Part shown: positions 43,481 through 54,349 of the stretch, piece by piece
How the letters are laid out: the number at the start of each line of letters is the position of its first letter
How positions within the stretch are numbered: the first letter of the stretch is position 1
Assembly (NCBI RefSeq): GCF_037890695.1
Contig: NZ_CP149571.1
Coordinates: 2,076,001-2,140,000 of the forward strand
Direction: 5' to 3'
From: Aeromonas jandaei
GTDB lineage: Bacteria; Pseudomonadota; Gammaproteobacteria; Enterobacterales; Aeromonadaceae
DNA length: 64,000 bases
Notes under the pieces: generated by a model
Seen by the model: the letters and a program-made list of their open reading frames with translations, nothing else
The model's database searches: none
Told to the model about the DNA's origin: nothing
Translations under genes and position numbers: made by a program

Positions 43481-44530
43481 ATGAAAATGCGTATCTGGCT
43501 GGGCCTCGGCCTGCTCTCTCTGGTGGCTGCCATCTGGTGGGCGGTTGGTCACTTTCAACCGGCAGCCAAGGCCCCGACCCGCGAGATCAATATTCGCACC
43601 CAGACCGTCAAGCAGAGTCTGGCCGAGCCGACCCTCAAGCTGGTGGGCAAGCTGGAGGCCAACCGCTCCGTCGTCATCAGTCCCGAGGTGACCGGTCGCA
43701 TCGTCAATATCGCCGTGAAGTCCGGGCAGGGCGTTACCAAAGGGGAGACCCTGATCGCCCTCGACAACGGCAAGCAGCGCGCCGAGCTGGCCGAGCAGAG
43801 CGCCAGCCTGCGCGACGAGCACCGCAAGCTTAACGAGATGCGCAAGCTGGTGGCCCGTGGCGCCGTCACCCAGTCGGTGCTGGAGGGGCAGGAGGCCACC
43901 GTCGATCAGGTGCAGGCGCGCGTCGATGCCGCCCGCTACGAGCTCTCCCTGCGTAACTTGCAGGCGCCGTTTGCCGGCACCGTCAGCCTGATTGATCTGA
44001 GCGAAGGGGCGCTGGTCAATAGCGGCGATACCCTGCTGCACCTCGACGATATCGACACCCTGCGCCTCGATCTGGCGGTGCCGGAGCGCTACCTCGCCCT
44101 GCTGCGCCCCGGCATGGCGGTAACGGCGACCAGCGCTGCCTGGCCGGATCAGCACTTCAACGGCACCCTCACCACCCTCGACAGCCGCATCTCCAACGAG
44201 ACCCAGAACATCAAGGCGCGGGTCGAGCTGCCCAACCACAACGGCCAGCTGCGCCCGGGCATGCTGCTCAACGTCGAGCTCTCGCTCCCCTCCCGCCAGC
44301 TCACCCTTATTCCTGCCCAGTCGGTGGAGTATGCCGGCGAGCAGCGCTTCGTTTACCGCCTCGAGGCCGATGGCCGGGTCAAGCGGGTGCCGGTGGTGCT
44401 TGGCGAGACCGAGGGGGAGACCGTCTGGGTAACCGAAGGGCTGAAAGTCGGCGATCGCATCGTGGTCGAGGGGCTGGTCAATCTGCGTGATGGCGCCAAA
44501 GTCCGCGATCTGGCGGAGGTAAACGGCTGA
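43481..44530 (+). CDS. RND efflux periplasmic adaptor subunit
   Basis: 349 residues. An uncleaved N-terminal membrane anchor (RIWLGLGLLSLVAAIWW) replaces the usual lipoprotein signal. Lipoyl halves are VVISPEVTGRIVNIAVKSGQGVTKGETLIAL and LQAPFAGTVSLIDLSEGALVNSGDTLL, around a short coiled coil (about 90-150); then the beta-barrel and membrane-proximal domain. Its TGA overlaps the ATG of the RND permease gene, so they are coupled. No outer-membrane TolC-type gene is present, so the housekeeping TolC is presumably used. Confidence 0.9.
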   Translation: MKMRIWLGLGLLSLVAAIWWAVGHFQPAAKAPTREINIRTQTVKQSLAEPTLKLVGKLEANRSVVISPEVTGRIVNIAVKSGQGVTKGETLIALDNGKQRAELAEQSASLRDEHRKLNEMRKLVARGAVTQSVLEGQEATVDQVQARVDAARYELSLRNLQAPFAGTVSLIDLSEGALVNSGDTLLHLDDIDTLRLDLAVPERYLALLRPGMAVTATSAAWPDQHFNGTLTTLDSRISNETQNIKARVELPNHNGQLRPGMLLNVELSLPSRQLTLIPAQSVEYAGEQRFVYRLEADGRVKRVPVVLGETEGETVWVTEGLKVGDRIVVEGLVNLRDGAKVRDLAEVNG

Positions 44531-47500
44531 TGTGGCTCTCCGATATCTCAGTACGCCGCCCGCTGGTGGCGGTGGTGCTCAGCGCCCTGCTCACCGTGTT
44601 CGGTCTGGTCGCTTTCAGCAAGTTGACGGTGCGGGAGATGCCCGATGTGCAGACCCCGTCGGTCACCATCACCACCACCTATGAGGGGGCAGCCCCGGCG
44701 GTGATGGAGAGTCAGGTCACCAAACCCATCGAGGATCAGCTCTCCGGTATCAGCGGCATCAAGAACATCAACTCGGTGACCCGCAAGGGGCGCTCGATGA
44801 TCACGGTGGAGTTCAAGCTGGGCTGGAACATGGTGGAGGGGGTCTCCGATGTGCGCGATGCCCTGACCCGCGCCAAGAGCAAGCTGCCGGAGGATGCCGA
44901 CGATCCGCTGGTGACCAAGGATAGCGGCAGCGGTGATGTGGCGGTCTGGCTCAACTTCAGCAGCAGCCAGATGGATCGCACCGCCATGACCGATTACGCC
45001 AACCGGGTGCTGGTCGACCCCCTCAGTCTGGTGGACGGGGTGAGCGAAGTGGAGCTCTCCGGCGATCTCACCCAGGTGATGTATGTGCGGCTGCGCCCCG
45101 CTGATATGGCGGCGCGCGGCGTGACGGTGGCGGATGTGCAGGATGCCCTCAAGCGCGAGAACATCGAGCTGCCGGGCGGCGAGATCCGCAACAACTCCAT
45201 GACCATGTCGGTGCAGATTGCCCGGCTCTATCACACGGCTGAAGATTTCCAGCAGTTGCAGGTGCGCACCGCCGCCAACGGCCAGAGCGTCTATCTCTCC
45301 GACATCGCCGATGTGGAGGTGGGGGCCAAGAACGAAGACAGCGCCTACCAGCGCAACGGCCGCGAGAGTCTGGGGATAGGCATTGTCGCCCAGTCCACCG
45401 CCAACCCGCTGGCGGTAGCGCAGGGGGTGGAGAAGAAGCTGGTGGAGATGCAGCGCTTCCTGCCTGAGGGGGCCAAGCTGGAGGTCGATTACGACTCCAC
45501 CATCTTTATCAAGCAGGCCATCGACGAGGTATATGAAACCCTGGCCATCTGCGCCGTGCTGGTAGTGGCTGTGCTCTACCTGTTCCTCGGTCAGGGGCGA
45601 ACCACTCTTATTCCGGCCATCACGGTGCCCGTGTCGCTGATTTCCGCCTTTATCGGCGCCTGGTATCTCGGCTTTTCCATCAACCTCATCACTCTGCTGG
45701 CGCTTATTCTCGCCATCGGTCTGGTGGTGGATGACGCCATCGTGGTGGTGGAGAACATTCACCACCATCTGCAGCGGGGTGAACCGCCCCTGCTGGCGGC
45801 CTGGCACGGCACCCGCGAGGTGGGCTTTGCGGTCATCGCCACCACCGCGGTGCTGGTGATGGTCTTTATCCCCATCGCCTTTATGGATGGCATGGTGGGC
45901 CGGCTCTTTACCGAGTTTGCCATTCTGCTTTCGCTGGCGGTGCTCTGCTCCTCGCTGGTGGCGCTGACTCTCACCCCGGCCATGGGCTCCTGGCTGATGC
46001 GCCCGCTCGACAAGCCGAACCGGCTGACGGCGGCCCTCGATCGCGGCCTTGGCTGGGTGGAGGGGCACTATCGCCGCCTGCTGCAGGGATTGCTGCGCCG
46101 CTCGCGCTGGATGCCGCTGGCGCTGCTGCTTTGTCTGGCCGGTATCGGCGCCCTCTTTACCCAGCTGCCGAGCAGCCTCACCCCGACCGAGGATCGCGGC
46201 GTGGTCTTCGTCTTCGTCAAGGGGGCGGAGGGGACCAGTATCGAGCGGATGAAGCGCAACATGCAGCAGGTGGAGTCCGCCATCATGCCGATGCTGGGCA
46301 AGGGGGTGGTCAAGGCGATGAGCTTCAGCACCCCCGCCTTTGGCCGTGGCGGCGATCAGACCGGCATGGTGATCATCCAGCTCACCGACTGGGCCGAGCG
46401 CGACATCACCGCCACCCAGTTCTCCCGTTCGCTGGGTGCCAAACTCGCCGGTATTCCCGACGTGATGATCCGCACCTTCCAGCCGGGCTTTCGGGGCGGC
46501 TCCACCGCCGCGGTGCAGTTCGTGCTGCAGGGCAACGACTATGCCGAGCTCTACCAGCAGGGGCTGGAGCTGCAAAAAGCGGCGCAGGCGAGCGGCCTGA
46601 TGATAAGCCCGGATCTCGACTACGCCGAGAAGACCCCGGAGCTGCAAGTGACCGTCTCGCGCGACAGCGCCAGCCAGCTCGGCATTCCGGTCTCCACCGT
46701 TGCCAGCACTTTGCAGGCGATGCTGGGCGGGGTGAGCAAGACCACCTATGTGGACAGGGGCGAGGAGTATGACGTCTACCTGCGCGCCAACCAGAAGGAG
46801 TTCAACGGCATCTCGGATCTCGGTCGCATCTACCTGAAGGCGGCCAATGGCGAGATGGTGAGCCTCTCGACCCTGGCGACGGTGAAGCAGGTGGCGACCG
46901 CCAACCGCCTCAACCACTACCAGCGCCAGAAGGCGGTGACCCTGACCGCCGACGTAGCACCGGATCACACTCTGGGTGAGGCCCTCGACTTCCTCGATGG
47001 TTGGGCCAACGAGCATCTGCCGAGCGGCATGACGGTCGATTACGCCGGTGACTCCAAGGATTACCGCTACAATCAGGGGGAGATGGCGATGGTCTTCGGC
47101 CTCGCCCTGCTGGTGGTCTATCTGGTGCTGGTGGCCCAGTTCGAGAGCACCCTCACCCCGACCGTGGTGATGATGACGGTGCCGCTCGGCATCTTCGGCG
47201 GCCTGCTTGGCCTCTGGCTGACGGGGCAGGAGATGAGCATCTACAGCCAGATCGGGATGATCATGCTGATCGGCATGGTGACCAAGAACGGTATCCTCAT
47301 CGTCGAGTTCATCAACCAGCTGCGCCAGCGCGGCGAAGGATTCGAGGAGGCGATCATCGCAGGTTCGGTGCGCCGCCTGCGCCCGATCCTGATGACCTCG
47401 CTCACCGCCATTATCGGTGCGGTGCCGCTGATGCTCTCCATGGGGGCGGGCTACGAGAGCCGGATGGCGGTGGGTACCGTGGTATTCTTCGGCCTCTCCT

Positions 47501-47658
47501 TGGCGACTCTGGTTACCCTGCTGGTAGTGCCCGCCACCTACCACCTGATCGCCCGCCACGCCGGCATGACCGGGCAGCGGGATCAGCAGGTGGACGAGGC
47601 GCTGGCCGCCAAATTGACCGGCAAAGGGGAGGGGGACGAACAGACCCCGGCTCACTGA
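44530..47658 (+). CDS. RND family efflux transporter permease
   Basis: 1042 residues, full RND length. Helix 1 and the porter domains follow the AcrB/MexB order: [61 protein letters not shown], the proton-relay helix [24 protein letters not shown] with the paired Asp residues, and in the second half [41 protein letters not shown]. It pumps drugs, bile salts or similar compounds out with H+. It starts at the ATG inside the adaptor's stop codon. No local regulator is adjacent. Confidence 0.93.
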   Translation: MWLSDISVRRPLVAVVLSALLTVFGLVAFSKLTVREMPDVQTPSVTITTTYEGAAPAVMESQVTKPIEDQLSGISGIKNINSVTRKGRSMITVEFKLGWNMVEGVSDVRDALTRAKSKLPEDADDPLVTKDSGSGDVAVWLNFSSSQMDRTAMTDYANRVLVDPLSLVDGVSEVELSGDLTQVMYVRLRPADMAARGVTVADVQDALKRENIELPGGEIRNNSMTMSVQIARLYHTAEDFQQLQVRTAANGQSVYLSDIADVEVGAKNEDSAYQRNGRESLGIGIVAQSTANPLAVAQGVEKKLVEMQRFLPEGAKLEVDYDSTIFIKQAIDEVYETLAICAVLVVAVLYLFLGQGRTTLIPAITVPVSLISAFIGAWYLGFSINLITLLALILAIGLVVDDAIVVVENIHHHLQRGEPPLLAAWHGTREVGFAVIATTAVLVMVFIPIAFMDGMVGRLFTEFAILLSLAVLCSSLVALTLTPAMGSWLMRPLDKPNRLTAALDRGLGWVEGHYRRLLQGLLRRSRWMPLALLLCLAGIGALFTQLPSSLTPTEDRGVVFVFVKGAEGTSIERMKRNMQQVESAIMPMLGKGVVKAMSFSTPAFGRGGDQTGMVIIQLTDWAERDITATQFSRSLGAKLAGIPDVMIRTFQPGFRGGSTAAVQFVLQGNDYAELYQQGLELQKAAQASGLMISPDLDYAEKTPELQVTVSRDSASQLGIPVSTVASTLQAMLGGVSKTTYVDRGEEYDVYLRANQKEFNGISDLGRIYLKAANGEMVSLSTLATVKQVATANRLNHYQRQKAVTLTADVAPDHTLGEALDFLDGWANEHLPSGMTVDYAGDSKDYRYNQGEMAMVFGLALLVVYLVLVAQFESTLTPTVVMMTVPLGIFGGLLGLWLTGQEMSIYSQIGMIMLIGMVTKNGILIVEFINQLRQRGEGFEEAIIAGSVRRLRPILMTSLTAIIGAVPLMLSMGAGYESRMAVGTVVFFGLSLATLVTLLVVPATYHLIARHAGMTGQRDQQVDEALAAKLTGKGEGDEQTPAH

Positions 47659-47688
47659 CGCGCCGCCGTCAGGGTGAGCGTTGCCAAC

Positions 47689-47716
47689 AAGGGCGCCTGC
47701 AGGCGCCCTTGCTTTT
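47689..47716 (+). terminator. Terminator of the RND operon
   Basis: Stem AAGGGCGCC / GGCGCCCTT with TGCA loop, followed by GCTTTT. Confidence 0.82.
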
Positions 47717-47852
47717 GGCCCGTTTGCTAGCCAGTGGTTGCCGGAATGGATGGCCAGCCCTTATCCCGTGCGAACTCTGGGGGCAAAAAGCCATCGCCCC
47801 CCTTGGCCGCAACCGGTATAATGCGCGACCCGAATTGTTCCAGGTGGTTAAA

Positions 47853-50246
47853 ATGCAGCCGGTTACCAACCTTTTCTCCTATCCCCGCTATTGGGCCGAG
47901 TGCTACGGCACGGCGCCCTTCCTGCCCATGTCCCGCAAAGAGATGGACAAGCTGGGTTGGGACAGCTGCGACGTCATTCTGGTGACGGGGGATGCCTATG
48001 TGGATCACCCGAGCTTCGGCATGGCGGTCATCGGCCGGATGCTGGAGGCGCAGGGCTTTCGGGTCGGCATCATCGCCCAGCCGGACTGGTCATCGAAGGA
48101 TGACTTTATGCGTCTGGGCAAACCGAACCTCTTCTTCGGGGTGACCGCGGGCAACATGGACTCCATGATCAACCGCTACACCTCCGACAAAAAGCTGCGC
48201 CACGACGACGCCTACACCCCGGGGGATGTGGGCGGCAAGCGGCCGGATCGTGCCACCCTGGTCTATACCCAGCGCTGCAAGGAGGCCTTCAAGGAGGTGC
48301 CCGTCGTTATCGGCGGCATCGAGGCTTCCTTACGCCGTATCGCCCACTACGACTACTGGTCCGAGACCATCCGCCGCTCCATTCTGCTCGATGCCAAGGC
48401 CGATATCCTCATCTACGGCAACGCCGAGCGGCCGCTGGTGGAGGTGGCTCACCGCATCGCAGCGGGGGAGACCATCGAGACCATGCAGGATATTCGCGGC
48501 ACCGCCGTTATCCGCAAGGAGCCGCTGCCGGGCTGGAAAGGGGTGGATTCGAGCAAGCTCGACCAGATTGGCCGCATCGATCCCATCCCCAACCCCTATA
48601 TGGAAGGGGCGCCCTGCGCAGATGACGCCACCGACGCGGCACCCGCCGCGCAGGAGGCCAAACCCGTGCTGGTGCAGCCGGCCAAGCCCAAGCCGTGGGA
48701 GCTGACCTACGTGAAGCTGCCCGCCTATGAGCGGGTCAAAGAGGACAAGGTGCTCTACGCCCACGCCTCGCGCATTCTGCACCACGAGACCAACCCCGGC
48801 TGTGCCCGCGCCCTGGCGCAGGCTCACGGCGATCGCATCGTCTGGGTCAACCCGCCCGCCTTCCCGCTCGAAACCGAGGAGATGGACGGCGTCTTCGGCC
48901 TGCCCTACCAGCGGGTGCCGCACCCCGCCTATGGCAAGGAGAAGATCCCGGCCTTCGACATGATCAAGACCTCGGTCAACATCATGCGCGGCTGCTTTGG
49001 CGGCTGCTCCTTCTGCTCCATCACCGAGCACGAAGGGCGCATCATCCAGAGCCGCTCGGAAGAGTCGATCCTGAAAGAAATCGAAGATATCCGCGACAAG
49101 GTGCCGGGCTTTACCGGCGTCATCTCGGATCTCGGCGGCCCCACCGCCAACATGTACAAGCTGCGCTGCAAGAGCCCCAAAGCCGAGCAGACCTGCCGTC
49201 GCGCCTCCTGTGTCTGGCCCACCATCTGCCCGCATATGGACACCGACCACAGCCCGACCATCAACCTCTATCGCAAGGCACGCGATCTCAAGGGGATCAA
49301 GAAGATCCTCATCGCCTCCGGCGTGCGTTACGACATCGCGGTCGAAGATCCCCGCTATATCAAGGAGCTGGCCAAGTACCACGTCGGCGGCTACCTCAAG
49401 ATCGCGCCGGAACACACCGAGGAGGGGCCCCTCTCCAAGATGATGAAGCCGGGCATGGGCAGCTACTACCAGTTCAAGGAGCTGTTCGACAAATACTCCA
49501 AAGAGGCGGGCAAGCAGCAGTACCTGATCCCCTACTTCATCTCCGCCCACCCGGGCACTACCGATGAAGACATGGTCAATCTGGCGCTCTGGGTCAAAGA
49601 GAACCGCTTCAAGCTCGATCAGGTGCAGAACTTCTACCCGTCGCCGCTCGCCAACGCCACCACCATGTATTACACGGAGAAAAACCCGTTAAACAAGGTG
49701 AGCCGCGAAGGGGGCGATGTCTTTGTCGCCAAGGGCGAGCGTCGTCGTCGCCTGCACAAGGCGCTGCTGCGCTACCACGACCCCGCAGGCTGGCCGATGA
49801 TCCGCGAAGCCCTGCTCGCCATGGGCAAGGGCCACCTGATTGGCAGTGGCCCCGGCTGTCTGGTGCCTGCGGAAGGACGCAACGAGCGCGCCGCCAGCGG
49901 CAAGGGGATGAAACCGGCCCTGACTCGCCACAGCAACATTGCCCATCAGCGTGGTAATGGCGCAGGCAACAAGGGGGCGGGCCAGAGCAACGGCCAGCAC
50001 GCTAGCGGCAACGCCAACAAGAGCGGCAATGGCAAGCCGCTGGGCTCCGAGCTCAAGCTGGGGAACGGCAAGCCCGCCGGACAAGGCGCAGGTCATAGTG
50101 CTGGTAAGAGTGCAGGTAAGGGCAAACCGGCTGGCAAACCCGCCCATAAGGGCAAGGCGCCGACCCGTGCCGGCTCTGCCAAACCCGCCACTCAGGGCGG
50201 CAAGCCTGCAGCGAAAGGAAATGGTGCCAAGCGACCGGCACGGTGA
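47853..50246 (+). CDS. ygiQ: YgiQ family radical SAM protein
   Basis: 797 residues. The N-terminal domain ([36 protein letters not shown]) is the YgiQ signature; the radical SAM cluster motif is [18 protein letters not shown] (about 380-397), and [37 protein letters not shown] carries extra cysteines. The last 110 residues are low complexity, rich in Gly, Lys, Ala, Pro and Asn with many positive charges, probably disordered. ATG at 47853 is the family start. Function of YgiQ is not established; it is a cytoplasmic Fe-S enzyme. Confidence 0.93.
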   Translation: MQPVTNLFSYPRYWAECYGTAPFLPMSRKEMDKLGWDSCDVILVTGDAYVDHPSFGMAVIGRMLEAQGFRVGIIAQPDWSSKDDFMRLGKPNLFFGVTAGNMDSMINRYTSDKKLRHDDAYTPGDVGGKRPDRATLVYTQRCKEAFKEVPVVIGGIEASLRRIAHYDYWSETIRRSILLDAKADILIYGNAERPLVEVAHRIAAGETIETMQDIRGTAVIRKEPLPGWKGVDSSKLDQIGRIDPIPNPYMEGAPCADDATDAAPAAQEAKPVLVQPAKPKPWELTYVKLPAYERVKEDKVLYAHASRILHHETNPGCARALAQAHGDRIVWVNPPAFPLETEEMDGVFGLPYQRVPHPAYGKEKIPAFDMIKTSVNIMRGCFGGCSFCSITEHEGRIIQSRSEESILKEIEDIRDKVPGFTGVISDLGGPTANMYKLRCKSPKAEQTCRRASCVWPTICPHMDTDHSPTINLYRKARDLKGIKKILIASGVRYDIAVEDPRYIKELAKYHVGGYLKIAPEHTEEGPLSKMMKPGMGSYYQFKELFDKYSKEAGKQQYLIPYFISAHPGTTDEDMVNLALWVKENRFKLDQVQNFYPSPLANATTMYYTEKNPLNKVSREGGDVFVAKGERRRRLHKALLRYHDPAGWPMIREALLAMGKGHLIGSGPGCLVPAEGRNERAASGKGMKPALTRHSNIAHQRGNGAGNKGAGQSNGQHASGNANKSGNGKPLGSELKLGNGKPAGQGAGHSAGKSAGKGKPAGKPAHKGKAPTRAGSAKPATQGGKPAAKGNGAKRPAR

Positions 50247-50274
50247 TATTCCTGATTGGGATATTGTTGGAAAT

Positions 50275-50302
50275 AAAAAGGCGACCGGATGGTCGCCTTT
50301 TT
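50275..50302 (+). terminator. Terminator of ygiQ
   Basis: Perfect 12 bp stem AAAAAGGCGACC / GGTCGCCTTTTT with GGAT loop. It marks the last host-like sequence before the AT-rich island. Confidence 0.9.
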
Positions 50303-50347
50303 ATATTTTAAATACAGCAATATAACTAATTTATCACCTGTGATAGG

Positions 50348-52807
50348 TTATAACGCCAGATACTTCTTAATCTCAAATTGTACTAAATCATCTTGTTTAT
50401 TAAGATATTTCATAAAAGAATCGTTAACAAAAACATGCCCAAAAGAATCGATTTCTATATTATTGATTTGCCCATCCAACTCAAACTTTCTTATTATCGC
50501 CCCGCTTAATCCCAACCTTGTTAAATTAGTACTAGCCTTCCTAACTGTACCATAAATAAACATGTTATATTCATCTTCGGATACAACGCCAAACTCTTTT
50601 AATATGGCTACATACTCATTTAGTTTATATGAAAGAAAGTCACTTTCCATTTTTATTTTAACCAGAGCTAAATTCACCAATTCCTTTTTATTTTTTGTCG
50701 ATAAATCTATATAAGTCCTTGTGCCGCTAGAGTTGCCATCCTTGTTAACTTCACCATATGAACGCCCAATATAAAATAAATTATTGCCTGTATCGGTTGC
50801 ATTTTTATAAAAATATCTGACGGTCGAGTTAATATGTTCTTTGAGGGTTAACATGTGAATGTTTTTGACGAACGAACGGTAATAATTTTGGGCTTTTTCA
50901 TTTTTTAGACGAGAAAATGATTGATCAAGGATTTTATTTTCAAATCCAGATATGAAAATGTGATATATCTTCTCTATTGTATCCATATCAACAAAGTTAG
51001 GATGTGCTTTAATACTCTTAACATTATTAGTTATTTCATCAAATGCATCATCTGGATCAATATATGTTAAATGCAATCCTGACTCAAAAAAGAGAATTTT
51101 TAATCTCTCTAGTTCTGAGCTTGGTAGCTCAGTTAAAAACTTTTCCCTTTCAATGATAGACAAGGCTTTTTCTTTTGCATTTCTAGCTGCATCGATGGCA
51201 TCTAAATTAGTTGATGTATCAATTATGTTTTCAAATTTCGTAATGTCAAAATTTAGTAATGTTGGGTTTTTAACTTCATCATCATTAGTACGCCCTGCCT
51301 TTAACTCCTTAATTTTATTGCTCATGTTGCTATTTTTTCTATTGAACTCCTCCGTGTTAATAAAGTGTATGGAGGGCTTTAATTTAGAAAGGTTAGGGGC
51401 GTCACCACTAAATACCTCATTAAGTCTGTTTACTCTACCAATCAGATTGGTGAGCTCTTTTGCACCCAGGGAGTGTGTATTTAAAATGTATAAATTGTCT
51501 ATGGGTAAATTCACGCCTTCAAGAATTACTGAGTTTGCAACTATAAAGTTCAGCTCGTTTATAGTGCGGAATTTAAACTCCAAATACTCTTTTATCAGGT
51601 CAGGTAGTTTCCCATGAATATACAGCATTCCTCTTTTCACTAACTCAACGCAGTAAAAGTCTTCATGTACATTTTGCGATATAACTTGGGCCAATTCTTC
51701 TAGTTCTTTAGTGATTGAAAGTGTCAGGGTGTTTGCTAAAAGCCCTGCAAACTCTTCAACCTTTTTAGGCGCTCTTAGATAAATGAAATTTTTATTTTTT
51801 GCATTAGAAAAAATATAAGGGAAGACAGCGGTTTTCTCTTGTTGTTCAAAAAATTCATTAAGGAAGCGATTGTATCTATATACAGAGCCATCCAATCTAA
51901 ATTCACTAATATCAGGTTCTTTAATATTAAATTGAATTTTTCTTGTTTCTATCCTTTGCTGCTCTTCAAATTTCAAGTTATTACTATCATTTATCAATGG
52001 CGAGAAATAATAGAGGTGAGAGTCTGGTTTTCTCATTCTAACTCTACGAATTAATCGACTTAATAGAATACTCCTAGATGATGACTCAAAGAGATTATGA
52101 GCCTCATCAATTAATAGAACATCAACCTGCATATTATTTTGACTTTTTAATAGTCGTAGCGCTCGTTCTTGAGTAAATACAGCTATGAAACTATCTTCGC
52201 CATCATACATTTCATCATGGAAAATTACTTTTCTATTTGTAAAGAAAGAGCTTATCAATTTGTAGGTTTGAGTGAGTAGTGACTTAGTTGGAACGATAAT
52301 GAATATTTTTCCTGATGTTATATTTTTTATGAGTTCCACTATCATTGCACTTTTACCAAATGATGTCGGTGCTATATAGCAATTATCATTTGCACTACTT
52401 TCAATTAATTGATTTCTATATTTGTTTTGCTCTAGTGTCTCTGTTATATCATTGTATTTGAATTTTTTCAGTCCATTGGCTACAAGTTCATTAGAAAAGC
52501 TATTTTCAATAAGGTCATTATCTATAATGAACTTAGAGATAGGATAAAATCCCAGGTTAGTACTTAGATCAAATAACGGAGTGTAATTATTACTTTGTAA
52601 TGAGTATGATAGGATTAAGAAGTATCCAAACTCCAAGAAATAAGCCCTCCTTCTATCTCTTTCAAACTCTTTAATTAGAAGAATGGCAACTGATAATGCA
52701 TATGTGCTCTCCTTCTCATTTAAGTTAATGTTTTTAGCTATTTTTTCATTTATTTCATAAAAACGTGAATCTTTACTTAACCAAGTTAACGTATCTGAAT
52801 TGCTCAC
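50348..52807 (-). CDS. hamB: SF2 helicase of a Hachiman-type defence system (HamB/AbpB-like)
   Basis: 819 residues. A ~120-residue N-terminal helical part precedes the helicase core: Walker A IAPTSFGKSAM (about 145-155), motif Ia VPTKSLLTQ, DEAH box LLIDEAHNL (about 231-239), motif V NFIVANSVILEGVNLP (about 420-435) and motif VI NLIGRVNRL (about 454-462). A C-terminal region of about 330 residues has no clear motif. In Hachiman (also AbpAB) a helicase of this kind monitors DNA and restrains the HamA nuclease. The GTG start overlaps the hamA stop by 4 bp (GTGA), so translation is coupled. Base composition is near 30% G+C by eye, far below the neighbours. Confidence 0.82.
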   Translation of the reverse strand: MSNSDTLTWLSKDSRFYEINEKIAKNINLNEKESTYALSVAILLIKEFERDRRRAYFLEFGYFLILSYSLQSNNYTPLFDLSTNLGFYPISKFIIDNDLIENSFSNELVANGLKKFKYNDITETLEQNKYRNQLIESSANDNCYIAPTSFGKSAMIVELIKNITSGKIFIIVPTKSLLTQTYKLISSFFTNRKVIFHDEMYDGEDSFIAVFTQERALRLLKSQNNMQVDVLLIDEAHNLFESSSRSILLSRLIRRVRMRKPDSHLYYFSPLINDSNNLKFEEQQRIETRKIQFNIKEPDISEFRLDGSVYRYNRFLNEFFEQQEKTAVFPYIFSNAKNKNFIYLRAPKKVEEFAGLLANTLTLSITKELEELAQVISQNVHEDFYCVELVKRGMLYIHGKLPDLIKEYLEFKFRTINELNFIVANSVILEGVNLPIDNLYILNTHSLGAKELTNLIGRVNRLNEVFSGDAPNLSKLKPSIHFINTEEFNRKNSNMSNKIKELKAGRTNDDEVKNPTLLNFDITKFENIIDTSTNLDAIDAARNAKEKALSIIEREKFLTELPSSELERLKILFFESGLHLTYIDPDDAFDEITNNVKSIKAHPNFVDMDTIEKIYHIFISGFENKILDQSFSRLKNEKAQNYYRSFVKNIHMLTLKEHINSTVRYFYKNATDTGNNLFYIGRSYGEVNKDGNSSGTRTYIDLSTKNKKELVNLALVKIKMESDFLSYKLNEYVAILKEFGVVSEDEYNMFIYGTVRKASTNLTRLGLSGAIIRKFELDGQINNIEIDSFGHVFVNDSFMKYLNKQDDLVQFEIKKYLAL

Positions 52808-53598
52808 GATTCACCTCTAAGATATAGCAGGAATGAATTATAACTTGCCTTTGTTATACAGATAGCTTTCGTTGACTTAGCTGTTAATGATTCAAAAAAA
52901 GCATCATCAGTTCTTAATATTTGATGAGAGAAATTAGAATCCCAACCGTTCATCAAAAATATACTTGAGCATGGGATGATATTAAACTTGTCTACTTTTC
53001 CAAACTCACCGTTGTCAAAAAGATCTGATAGTTCTTTAATTTTTTTTCTAATCGTTTTGCTAGTGCCAACATCCGCGTGGCATGCATGGTTATAAGCGTT
53101 TCTCCATGGGTTATTTTTACTTTTTCTACTATCTCCAGCTATTACAGATGATATGTCACTGTATGCTTCTTTTATTTTATTCTTGTGGCTAATGCCATCT
53201 GTAGAGGCCAATCCCGATTTACTTTCAACTAGATATTCTTCTGTTTCACTGGAAAAGAAACCATCAAACCCTTTTTTTATTGATCCTTCCTCAAGATTGA
53301 AAAATAGAAACTCTTGCTTTAATTTCATTTGCCTTAAATATAAATGAACAAAAAACTCTGCAACAGCTCCTATTTTAGTTCGCTCATCCTTGGTCTCGAG
53401 GAATTTGAGAAAATTAGACTTAACCAAATCCAGATCGGAGTCACTATCTCCCTCACATATTTGGACTAACTGGTCATCTATTTGTTTAGTGATTTCTGGT
53501 GTTAAATTAATGAAATCTAATACATGTAATTCAACATTGTTAGAAAACCTTTTAATTTCAGGAATAATCAAAATTAAATCCTTACTTAATAAGCCCAC
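52804..53598 (-). CDS. hamA: DUF1837-type nuclease of a Hachiman-type defence system (HamA/AbpA-like)
   Basis: 264 residues. A nuclease-like core is visible: KIGAVAEFFVHLYLRQMK with Glu 81, KGFDGFF with Asp 112 and EYLVESKSGL with Glu 125 and Lys 127, i.e. the E...D...ExK order of PD-(D/E)xK enzymes and of DUF1837. HamA degrades DNA when released by HamB during phage infection. The first possible start is a GTG at 53598 without a ribosome site; a TTG at 53571 with AAGGA before it is an attractive alternative. Immediately upstream lies a copy of a host repeat, which may supply the promoter. Strongly AT-rich, so horizontally acquired. The assignment rests on motif order and gene pairing, not on a search. 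Confidence 0.75.
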   Translation of the reverse strand: MGLLSKDLILIIPEIKRFSNNVELHVLDFINLTPEITKQIDDQLVQICEGDSDSDLDLVKSNFLKFLETKDERTKIGAVAEFFVHLYLRQMKLKQEFLFFNLEEGSIKKGFDGFFSSETEEYLVESKSGLASTDGISHKNKIKEAYSDISSVIAGDSRKSKNNPWRNAYNHACHADVGTSKTIRKKIKELSDLFDNGEFGKVDKFNIIPCSSIFLMNGWDSNFSHQILRTDDAFFESLTAKSTKAICITKASYNSFLLYLRGES

Positions 53599-53603
53599 AA
53601 ATT

Positions 53604-53986
53604 AAGAAATCTGGGACACCCACCCTTCTTATCAAGGTGCTGTGCAGCCAAATTGCAGGCTACCGCCCATGGATTACAGCTTCCAATATGCTCCCTTGAC
53701 CTGCGCTGGCAGCAACCCATCGCAGTTCAACAGGTTCTGAATGGCCATGGTAAGCCAAACGAAACTGCCGAGGCGAGCCTTAAAGTGATGTAACTATCAG
53801 AAACGTCTCGTTTTTTGACCTCTATCAAACTCTTCTTGCTCTGCGACCTTGTCGCCAACCGGACAGTGATCGGGCGCTGGCTGCTGGTCACCCTGCGGCT
53901 ATGGCCGGGTGCTGGAACCCCTCAAATTGTTTTACTGGTGCAACGCATAAGCGAGCAGCTGTTGCGCAGGCGGAACAATCAAGGGC
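53604..53986. repeat. Imperfect direct repeat, copy 1
   Basis: About 383 bp aligning with 54350-54748. Shared landmarks run from GAAATCTGGGACACC through CCATGGTAAGCCAAACGA and CCAACCGGACAGTGATCGGG to GGCGGAACAATCAAGGG. Copy 1 lacks a ~40 bp block of short CTTCC(A/G)AGAT repeats present in copy 2. No transposase or terminal inverted repeats are seen. This 477 bp gap (53599-54075) holds no supported gene. Confidence 0.85.
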
Positions 53987-54075
53987 GGTGTGGGCAGGGC
54001 CACAGTGGCGGGGAGGGACAAAGCAGCCCCGCCGATCTGAACCATGGCATGGCCGACAGGCAGCAAACGGGCGGT

Positions 54076-54294
54076 TTACTCGATACGCACGACATCGGGA
54101 TGGGCGGCGCTGGCGGCTTCATGATAGATATCGTCAAGCCAGCGCGGGATCTCATCCTCGGTCAGAAAGTCGGGAATAATCACATCGCGGATGCGCGAGT
54201 ATTTGCGCTCGGGCAGGCTGACGTTAAACAGCAGCCACTGCTCCCCCTCCCGTTTTACGCCGACCAGTCGGCCAAAGACGCTGAATATCATCAT
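54076..54294 (-). CDS. Small DUF7661-like protein
   Basis: 72 residues: starts MMIFSVFGRLVGVKREGEQW, continues LFNVSLPERKYSRIRDVIIPDFLTEDEIPRWLDDIYHEAA. It looks like the small, conserved DUF7661 family of gammaproteobacteria; the name is from memory and not certain. Cytoplasmic, function unknown. It begins about 55 bp behind copy 2 of the 390 bp repeat and lies between the two copies. GAAGGAACATTGC precedes the ATG at 54294. Codon use is host-like, so unlike hamAB it is resident. Confidence 0.72.
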   Translation of the reverse strand: MMIFSVFGRLVGVKREGEQWLLFNVSLPERKYSRIRDVIIPDFLTEDEIPRWLDDIYHEAASAAHPDVVRIE

Positions 54295-54349
54295 GCAATG
54301 TTCCTTCTCGTGCTGTTGCCTTGCCGCCCGCTGTTATCCCGTTTTAATA

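Noticed and set aside
44548..47655. A 1035-codon open frame antisense to the RND permease
   Set aside because: Composition is His/Gln/Gly/Arg-rich, as expected of an antisense shadow in GC-rich DNA; the plus strand has a full RND protein.
50348..53598. hamAB as a type I or III restriction system
   Set aside because: There is no methyltransferase or specificity subunit, and the motif order fits nuclease plus SF2 helicase of Hachiman better.
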